Position numbers and translations under genes: made by a program. The notes beneath the pieces were generated by a model. It made no database searches. It saw nothing but the letters and a program-made list of their open reading frames with translations, and was not told the DNA's origin. DNA of 64,000 nt, taken from NCBI RefSeq assembly GCF_051954455.1, contig NZ_JBQCHS010000002.1, forward strand, positions 1 to 64,000, read 5' to 3'. Numbering within the stretch: position 1 is the stretch's first letter; each line of letters opens with the position of its first letter. Positions 58,752-64,000 of the stretch are shown piece after piece. Source of the DNA: Pseudolysinimonas sp051954455 (lineage in GTDB: Bacteria > Actinomycetota > Actinomycetes > Actinomycetales > Microbacteriaceae).

Positions 58752-59510
58752 ATGACCGAGAAGCGCGTTCTCACGAACAAGAACTACGCGTGGTTCTACG
58801 CCCCGGCCGGGTCCGTCGAGGACATCCGCGCCATCACCGAGACCGAGGCGGCCGCGTTCATCAACATCACCGACGCGATGAAGCTGGATGGCACCAACTT
58901 CAACACGAAGGCGAGCAAGTCGGAGGACGACCGCTCCTTCGCGGACGCCGCGGGCGCCAAGACCGCCGGCAACGGCGACTTCGGCGGCACCCTCAACGGC
59001 TTCAAGGCGCCGGCCGGCGACACCACGTCGAGCTACCACGCCGCCGAGGCGGGCATCAAGCCGGACGGGTCGGACATCATCCTGCTCGCGCGCCCGGTCG
59101 AGTCCGCGGCGCCCGACCTGGCTGCCGGCGACGAGTACGACGCCTGGCACATCCTGAGCGACGCGGCGTCCGACGTCCGCGGCAACTCGAGCTACGCCTG
59201 GGCCGTCGACGCGCTGCCGCAGTCGGACATGGCCGTGCGCGGCATCATCGCGCCCGCGGTGGCCGCCAAGGTCACGGCGACGATCGCGGCCGGCGCGGCC
59301 TCCGGCGCGGTCGGCTCGATCGGCAAGATCAAGGCGGTGTACCAGGGCAAGATCATCACGATCGGCGCGAAGTACACCTCGAGCGACCCGACCAGGGTCA
59401 CGGTCTCCGAGCACGGGATCTTCGAGCGCATCGCCACCGGCGAGGCCGACATCATCGTGTCCTTCCCGGGCGCGACGCCGTCGGACCCGCTGGCGATCAC
59501 GGTCACCTGA
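58752..59510 (+). CDS. Tail tube or decoration protein with C-terminal Ig-like (BIG2-type) domain, candidate 2
   Basis: The 252-residue protein has an N-terminal part of about 170 residues (NKNYAWFYAPAGSVEDIRAI, then YAWAVDALPQSDMAVRG). A C-terminal domain follows whose pattern TRVTVSEHGIFERIATGEAD, IIVSFPGATPSDPLAITV fits bacterial Ig-like group 2 repeats. Ig-like domains on tail tubes are displayed outside and bind surfaces. It follows candidate 1 by 14 bp and ends at a strong terminator. Confidence 0.55.
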   Translation: MTEKRVLTNKNYAWFYAPAGSVEDIRAITETEAAAFINITDAMKLDGTNFNTKASKSEDDRSFADAAGAKTAGNGDFGGTLNGFKAPAGDTTSSYHAAEAGIKPDGSDIILLARPVESAAPDLAAGDEYDAWHILSDAASDVRGNSSYAWAVDALPQSDMAVRGIIAPAVAAKVTATIAAGAASGAVGSIGKIKAVYQGKIITIGAKYTSSDPTRVTVSEHGIFERIATGEADIIVSFPGATPSDPLAITVT

Positions 59511-59529
59511 TCCCGGGCTGCCACCCCAC

Positions 59530-59560
59530 GGGCCCCTGCTGCGACACGCGGCGGGGGCCC
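59530..59560 (+). terminator. Terminator after the tail tube genes
   Basis: A 14-bp stem (59530-59543 with 59547-59560, two G-U pairs) with a 3-nt loop is followed by ACCTGTTTT. High expression of tube proteins relative to chaperones would need such a stop. Confidence 0.75.
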
Positions 59561-59566
59561 ACCTGT

Positions 59567-59595
59567 TTTGCCAGCTAATCGACCGCGCCTATGCT
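59567..59595 (+). promoter_or_regulatory. Promoter TTGCCA-16-TATGCT overlapping motif TTTGCCAGCTAA
   Basis: TTGCCA (59568-59573) and TATGCT (59590-59595) are 16 bp apart, and the -35 lies inside the repeated 12-mer. The leader of about 34 nt has GGAGGAG before GTG 59636. Confidence 0.6.
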
Positions 59596-59635
59596 GACGC
59601 CTAGCTGAGAGACAGCTGAGAGCTTGGAGGAGCCC

Positions 59636-60424
59636 GTGGCCGAGGAGACCGACGTCATCGACGTCATCGACACCGACGGGGAGACCGTCGAGGAGCTGAT
59701 CGAGGACGCCAAGGGCTCCTTCTCCCTGCTCGACACCATCAAGAACCGCGCCATGCGCTCGGCGAAGCTCGACCTCGGCTACGACGAGGTGAACAGCGAC
59801 AAGCTGATCGCCGTCGAGGCCGCGATCGCCCAGCTGAACACGGTGCTCGACCGCGCTGCGCAGAACGCCTCGGACCTCGATGAGTACGAGAAGCGCGTCC
59901 GCTCGTTCAAGGCCAAGCTCAAGAAGGGCACGCCCGAGGAGCGCGCGGAGCTCGAGCCGCAGCTCGCGAAGCTCGAGCAGGAGGTCGCCGACAAGAAGAA
60001 CCTCCTCGTCGAGCTCAAGCCCCTGCAGGACAAGGCCGCCGAGATGGCCAAGGAGGCCGACAAGCTCCGGGCCGATGTCGCCGCGCAGTCCCTCTCGGTC
60101 GAGCTGCGCGCGCTCCCCACGACGATCGCCAAGGGCGCCACCCGTCGCGCCCGCAAGGTGCTCGGCATCAGCCAGAAGGGCATTCCCGAGGACCGCGAGC
60201 AGGAGTTCGCCGATGAGCAGATCGCCCAGATCGCCTACGACCAGGTGGTCCGGTGGCGCGACAACCGTTCCGGCGAGGAGGGCACGAAGCTCGACATCGA
60301 GGTGATCCGCGCGATCCGCGACTTCATGCCGCTGAGCCAGAGCGCCAAGTTCTTCGCCACCGTCGACGACCTGCAGTTCAAGAACGCCATTTCCGAGTCG
60401 GTCATCGCCCAGTCGGATTTCTAG
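59636..60424 (+). CDS. Tail assembly chaperone, upstream frame (gpG-like)
   Basis: The 262-residue protein is acidic at its start (EETDVIDVIDTDGETVEELI) and mostly helical with a long coiled-coil-like Lys/Glu stretch (about residues 80-150). Position between tube and tape-measure genes is that of the tail assembly chaperone. GTG 59636 is chosen because GGAGGAG lies 6 nt upstream. Near its stop the -1 frame is open and continues to 60876, so a fraction of ribosomes is expected to make a longer product. Confidence 0.7.
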   Translation: MAEETDVIDVIDTDGETVEELIEDAKGSFSLLDTIKNRAMRSAKLDLGYDEVNSDKLIAVEAAIAQLNTVLDRAAQNASDLDEYEKRVRSFKAKLKKGTPEERAELEPQLAKLEQEVADKKNLLVELKPLQDKAAEMAKEADKLRADVAAQSLSVELRALPTTIAKGATRRARKVLGISQKGIPEDREQEFADEQIAQIAYDQVVRWRDNRSGEEGTKLDIEVIRAIRDFMPLSQSAKFFATVDDLQFKNAISESVIAQSDF

Positions 60425-60876
60425 CCGGCTACCTGGCGTCCGGTGCCGGCGCCAGGTACGTCTCGATCATCAAGGCAGCCCTCGCAGCCGGGGTGCCGCC
60501 CACGGCCCAGCTGTTCCGCAAGAAGCACCCGCGCAAGGCGGCGTGGTCCGAGTGGGACTACCTGCTCATCGAGGCGGTGCAGACGCTCGAGGCTGAGCGC
60601 TGCCGCTGCGGCCTGCCCATCTACATCTGCCACTCCGACGACCCGCACATCCGCTTCCGCGTCGAAGAGGACGTGTGTGAGGCGACCGCCGCCGTCGACC
60701 GCCACGAGGACGCCCTCAAGGCCAAGGACAAGGACTACAAGCCGGATCCCGGCACCACCCTCCGTCCCGTGCCGTACACCACGGACAAGAGCGACTTCGT
60801 GGACTACCGCGATCGCTACTACGACGCCGAGAAGGAGCGCCGCGACGCCATCATGTCGTCGCTCGTCCGCGGCTAG
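60421..60876 (+). CDS. Tail assembly chaperone extension read by -1 frameshift (gpT-like)
   Basis: The frame is open across the upstream stop in the -1 register and has no ATG of its own near the start. At 60416-60424 the codons GAT TTC TAG allow tRNA-Phe to slip from TTC to TTT and continue CTA GCC, giving LAGYLASGAGARYVSIIKAA. The 150-residue extension has a possible zinc site (AERCRCGLPIYICHS) and a charged C-terminus (RDRYYDAEKERRDAIMSSL), like gpT-type extensions of actinophage chaperones. The slip site is inferred. Confidence 0.6.
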   Translation, partial: LAGYLASGAGARYVSIIKAALAAGVPPTAQLFRKKHPRKAAWSEWDYLLIEAVQTLEAERCRCGLPIYICHSDDPHIRFRVEEDVCEATAAVDRHEDALKAKDKDYKPDPGTTLRPVPYTTDKSDFVDYRDRYYDAEKERRDAIMSSLVRG

Positions 60877-60895
60877 ACGCGCCACCTGAGCACTT

Positions 60896-60908
60896 CCTGG
60901 GAGTTTCC
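60896..60908. promoter_or_regulatory. CCTGGGAGTYTCC motif, copy 2
   Basis: CCTGGGAGTTTCC is 12 of 13 identical to the site at 57914. TAACGT at 60920-60925 may be a -10 for the tape-measure gene. Confidence 0.4.
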
Positions 60909-60959
60909 TGGATGTTGCCGTAACGTCGGTCCCGACCCACCGGGAGAGGACGTGAGCAG

Positions 60960-63900
60960 GTGAGCGCTGAGGAGTTCAGTCTCGAGGCGAGGCTCGACTT
61001 CATCATCAGCGGGCTCAACGACGCCCTCTCCCAGCTCGACAACGCCGAATCGAAGATCAACGGCGTCGTCACCGGCCTCGGCGAGCTCGGCGAGAAGTTC
61101 GCCGGCGCCGGCAAGGAGACCGAGGGCTACGCGGCCGACCTTCTCGACGCCCAGACCTCCGTCGAGCTGCTCAGGATCCAGGTCGGCGAGCTCACTCAGT
61201 CGCTGAACACGGAGGAGCTGGCCACCACCCGTGGCTCCGACGCGTGGGTGAAGCGCGTCCAGGCCCTCAGCCAGGCCCAGCGCGAGTACGCGACCTTCGC
61301 GAAGAACCAGCTCACCGGCGCCGAGACCGGCCAGACCGTCGACCCCGAGACCCAGTCCGGGACCACTCAGCGCGACAACCTCGCCACCATGGCCGCGCGC
61401 GACGCCAACTACGCGCAGGTCATCTCGAACGCGGCCAAGGAAATCGAGGTCGCCGAGCAGCGCATCCAGAAGGCGATGTCGGCCAACGCCTACGACTCGC
61501 AGGTGCAGCAGCTCGGCGCCGTCGCCGCCGCGAAGCTCCGCCTCGAGCAGGCCGACCGCAACCTCGCCGCCGCCACTGAGGCCGACGCCCGCGTGCAGGC
61601 GCAGGACGCCTCCCTCCCGGCCCAGGCGCGCGCGCACATCGCCGTCGCCAACGCCATGGACGAGCAGCGCGCGGCGGTCAAGGCGCTCTCGCAGGCCGAG
61701 CAGCAGGAGCAGCGCGCCGCGGCCGCGCCGCCCACTGTCAACCTCTTCGGCAAGGATCTGGCCGAGGGGCAGCTCCCCCGCGTCCGCTACGCCCTCTACG
61801 ACGTCTCGTTCGCCGCCGGCATCATGGGCGCCGCGCTCACCGGCGCCTTCGCCGGCGCCGTAGCGACTGCCGCATCCTTCGAGGCCGACTTCGCCCAGGT
61901 GCAGCGCACCGTCAGCGTCACCGGCCAGGACGCCGCCGACCTCAAGCAGCAGTTCGTCGAGCTGTCGCAGACGATCCCCGTCTCCTTCGGCGACCTCTCC
62001 CAGATCGGCGCGCTCGGTGGCCAGCTCAACATCGCCGCCGGCAACCTCACCAACTTCACCCGCGTCACGGCCGAGTTCGCCGCGACGACGAACGTCTCGA
62101 TCGACCAGTCCGGCACCGCGCTCGGCCGCCTCGACCAGCTGCTCGACAAGGGGTCGGGCGCCTACGAGAACCTCGCCTCCTCGATCCTCAAGGTCGGCGT
62201 CAACTCGGTCGCGACCGAGTCGCAGATCATCGCCATCTCGCAGAACATCGCGGGCATCGCCGGCACCGTCGGCCTGACCACCGACCAGGTCGTCGGCCTC
62301 TCGGGCGCCCTCGCCTCCATCGGCACTGCGCCCGAGTCCGCGCGCTCGAGCGTCACCCGCCTGTTCATGGACATCCAGACGGCGCTCAACGGCGACACCG
62401 CGCTGCTGACCAAGTTCGGCTCCGTCGCCGGCATGACCGGCGAGCAGTTCCGCGCCGCCTGGGGCAACGACCCGGGCAAGGCGCTCACCGACCTGCTGCA
62501 GGGTGTCAACGCCCAGGGCGACAACGCGACGGCGACCCTCGAGGCGCTCGGCATCACGTCGACCCGCGACATCCCGACCCTCCTCAAGCTCGCTCAGAAC
62601 ACCGATCTGGTGTCCGACTCGCTCAGCAACGCCAAGAGCGGCTTCAACGATGCGACCGAGCTGGCGAACCAGTACGGCATCACCAGCGAGACGCTCTCGG
62701 CGCGCCTGCAGATCCTCGGCAACTCGCTGCAGGATCTTCTCGCGTCGATCGGTGGAGCCGACTCGGGCCCGCTCACCGGCCTGATTAGCCTGCTAACCGA
62801 GTTCGTCAACCAGCTCAACTCGGTCGTCAGCACCCCCGCGGGTCAGTGGTTCGCCGGCCTCGGCCTCGTGATCGGGGCCGCCGCGGGCGCCGCCGCCCTC
62901 CTTGCTGCCGTCACCGCGCGCGTCGCCGGCTCCTACCTCGCCGTGCGCACCGCCGCCGTGGAGCTGGGCATCTCCACCACCTCGAGCACGACCGCGACCA
63001 TCCGCAACACGGCCGCCATTGGCGCCGAGGCGATCGCCGTCCAGGGCGACACCGAGGCGAAGATCGTCAACGCTGCCGCGACCACCGGCCTGCGGGACGC
63101 GGAGATTGCCGCCACCTTCGCGACCAACGGCTTCAAGGTCGCGCTCGCCAGCACCGGCATCGGGCTCGCCGTCGTCGCGCTCGGCACGCTCGTCACCGCC
63201 TTCATGCAGGCCGGCGACGCCGCCGAGACCTCCAAGTCCAAGGCCAAGGACTTCTTCGGCGGCCAGCTCCCCGACCTCTCGAGCGCCATGCAGAAGGACC
63301 AGGCGCAGTTCGAGGCGACCGGCGAGGCGATCCAGCAGGTCTCGACCAAGGTCACGGAGAACGGCCGCGTCGCTGACGGCTGGGTGAAGTCGCTCGACAG
63401 TGCCACGGGCGCGCAGGCCGGCCTCAGCGACAACACGAGCCACGCCACCAAGACGATCACCGACCAGACCATCGCCTACGGGGAGAACGCGAAGGCCGCC
63501 CTCGCCTCCGCCCTCGCCAACTCGAAGAGCTTCCAGAACCTCTTCAAGGACACCTCTGGCCTGAACCAGCTCAAGAGCGCCGGATTCAACCAGAAGGACT
63601 TCGCCAGCGCGATCCTCGGCGACCCGGTCAACGGCGGCAAGAAGTACGTCGACGGGCTCGCGGGCTCCGTCGCCGCCGAGCTGGGCATCAAGAAGCAGCA
63701 GCTCACCTCGCTCTTCGACGTCCTCAACGACCCGAACAAGGGCCAGCGCGCGGCTGGCGAGGCCCTCTACAAGGCCGGCGTCCGCCCCGAGGACTTCCAG
63801 CAGGTCGAGCAGCTCGCGGCCGCCTTCAAGCAGGTCGACGACGCCGCGAACAGCAGCAGCGTCGCCGTCAAGGGGCAGGCCAACGCCGCCGCCGCTAGCG

Positions 63901-64000
63901 CGGCCGCGTCCGACGCTGCGGGCCTCTCCGCCGCGGGCGCCGCGGACGGCTACGGCGCCATGAGCGATGCCGCCGGCGACGCCACCGACCAGAACATCGC
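60960..64000 (+). CDS. Phage tail tape measure protein, 3' truncated by window end
   Basis: The frame from GTG 60960 stays open to the window end (1013 full codons), fixing tail length. The first 250 residues are helical and coiled-coil-like (SLEARLDFIISGLNDALSQL, KEIEVAEQRIQKAMSANAYD). A conserved tape-measure core follows: hydrophobic YDVSFAAGIMGAALTGAFAG, FEADFAQVQRTVSVTG, and LTTDQVVGLSGALASIG. Two further hydrophobic stretches are near residues 630-655 and 735-755. A GAGAGGA ribosome site lies about 12 nt upstream. The gene is longer than any other seen here, implying a long tail. Confidence 0.88.
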   Translation, partial: MSAEEFSLEARLDFIISGLNDALSQLDNAESKINGVVTGLGELGEKFAGAGKETEGYAADLLDAQTSVELLRIQVGELTQSLNTEELATTRGSDAWVKRVQALSQAQREYATFAKNQLTGAETGQTVDPETQSGTTQRDNLATMAARDANYAQVISNAAKEIEVAEQRIQKAMSANAYDSQVQQLGAVAAAKLRLEQADRNLAAATEADARVQAQDASLPAQARAHIAVANAMDEQRAAVKALSQAEQQEQRAAAAPPTVNLFGKDLAEGQLPRVRYALYDVSFAAGIMGAALTGAFAGAVATAASFEADFAQVQRTVSVTGQDAADLKQQFVELSQTIPVSFGDLSQIGALGGQLNIAAGNLTNFTRVTAEFAATTNVSIDQSGTALGRLDQLLDKGSGAYENLASSILKVGVNSVATESQIIAISQNIAGIAGTVGLTTDQVVGLSGALASIGTAPESARSSVTRLFMDIQTALNGDTALLTKFGSVAGMTGEQFRAAWGNDPGKALTDLLQGVNAQGDNATATLEALGITSTRDIPTLLKLAQNTDLVSDSLSNAKSGFNDATELANQYGITSETLSARLQILGNSLQDLLASIGGADSGPLTGLISLLTEFVNQLNSVVSTPAGQWFAGLGLVIGAAAGAAALLAAVTARVAGSYLAVRTAAVELGISTTSSTTATIRNTAAIGAEAIAVQGDTEAKIVNAAATTGLRDAEIAATFATNGFKVALASTGIGLAVVALGTLVTAFMQAGDAAETSKSKAKDFFGGQLPDLSSAMQKDQAQFEATGEAIQQVSTKVTENGRVADGWVKSLDSATGAQAGLSDNTSHATKTITDQTIAYGENAKAALASALANSKSFQNLFKDTSGLNQLKSAGFNQKDFASAILGDPVNGGKKYVDGLAGSVAAELGIKKQQLTSLFDVLNDPNKGQRAAGEALYKAGVRPEDFQQVEQLAAAFKQVDDAANSSSVAVKGQANAAAASAAASDAAGLSAAGAADGYGAMSDAAGDATDQNI

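Larger units (their letters stand above)
54789..64000. mobile_element. Integrated phage-like element (partial; head genes not seen)
   Basis: The element starts at the cut tRNA-Thr and includes an integrase and a small helix-turn-helix gene. A head-tail connector and tail module then runs to the window end inside the tape-measure gene. Gene order from 56514 (connector, completion, terminator, tube, chaperones, tape measure) is that of a long-tailed non-contractile phage. No terminase, portal, protease or capsid gene lies between integrase and tail. The other end is outside the window. Confidence 0.85.

Overview
The window is high-GC chromosomal DNA of an actinobacterium, most likely a member of the Microbacteriaceae. 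The grounds are the frequent GTG starts, actinobacterial-type acyl-CoA carboxylase subunits (alpha with fused biotin carrier, beta, epsilon), an LpdA-type quinone reductase, an SdhCDAB operon, and -10 hexamers placed directly in front of start codons. This assignment is inference from gene content; no 16S or marker phylogeny is available here.

Region 1-9.9 kb holds the acyl-CoA carboxylase genes. The beta (5' truncated) and epsilon subunits are separated from maf and the biotinylated alpha subunit by about 6 kb containing a structured RNA candidate, an FkbM methyltransferase, a response regulator / sensor kinase / degenerate kinase operon and a TRAM-domain RNA methyltransferase. Region 10-12.6 kb has an AbiEi/DUF559-type protein and LpdA.

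Region 12.7-26.9 kb is a nucleoside salvage island. It contains purine nucleoside phosphorylase and phosphopentomutase-type mutase; a PTS IIA - adenosine deaminase - IclR - SAH-hydrolase-like operon divergent from a nucleoside hydrolase across a clear palindromic operator; thymidine phosphorylase and cytidine deaminase; and a complete BMP-family nucleoside ABC importer (lipoprotein, ATPase, two permeases). Imported nucleosides can thus be cleaved to bases and pentose phosphates and interconverted in one locus. Region 27-42 kb carries mannose-1-phosphate guanylyltransferase and a glycosyltransferase (divergent), sdhCDAB, an ECF sigma factor fused to its own membrane anti-sigma-like and extracytoplasmic part, PTS enzyme I, a BrkB-like membrane protein, a HAD phosphatase, exonuclease III, trpS, a GNAT acetyltransferase, and a second AbiEi/DUF559 gene flanked by inverted-repeat and simple-repeat DNA. 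Region 42-54.6 kb contains an EamA exporter, asparaginase, an FMN riboswitch with ribD-ribE-ribBA-ribH, an RbsD/FucU protein, an ABC exporter, a 29-residue membrane peptide coupled to pncA, dacB, a Gfo/Idh/MocA oxidoreductase and a secreted CAP-like protein.

From 54.8 kb to the end the window enters an integrated phage-like element. Its boundary is the 3' half of a tRNA-Thr(CGT) gene followed by a tyrosine integrase. The element then runs directly into head-tail connector, tail terminator, tail tube, frameshifted tail chaperone and tape-measure genes. No terminase, portal, protease or capsid gene lies between the integrase and the tail module, so the element is either a deleted prophage or a headless, tailocin-like particle locus; the far end is outside the window.

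A recurrent regulatory feature is a TANNNT hexamer exactly 6-7 nt before ATG or GTG at many genes of both the host and the element, predicting extensive leaderless transcription.
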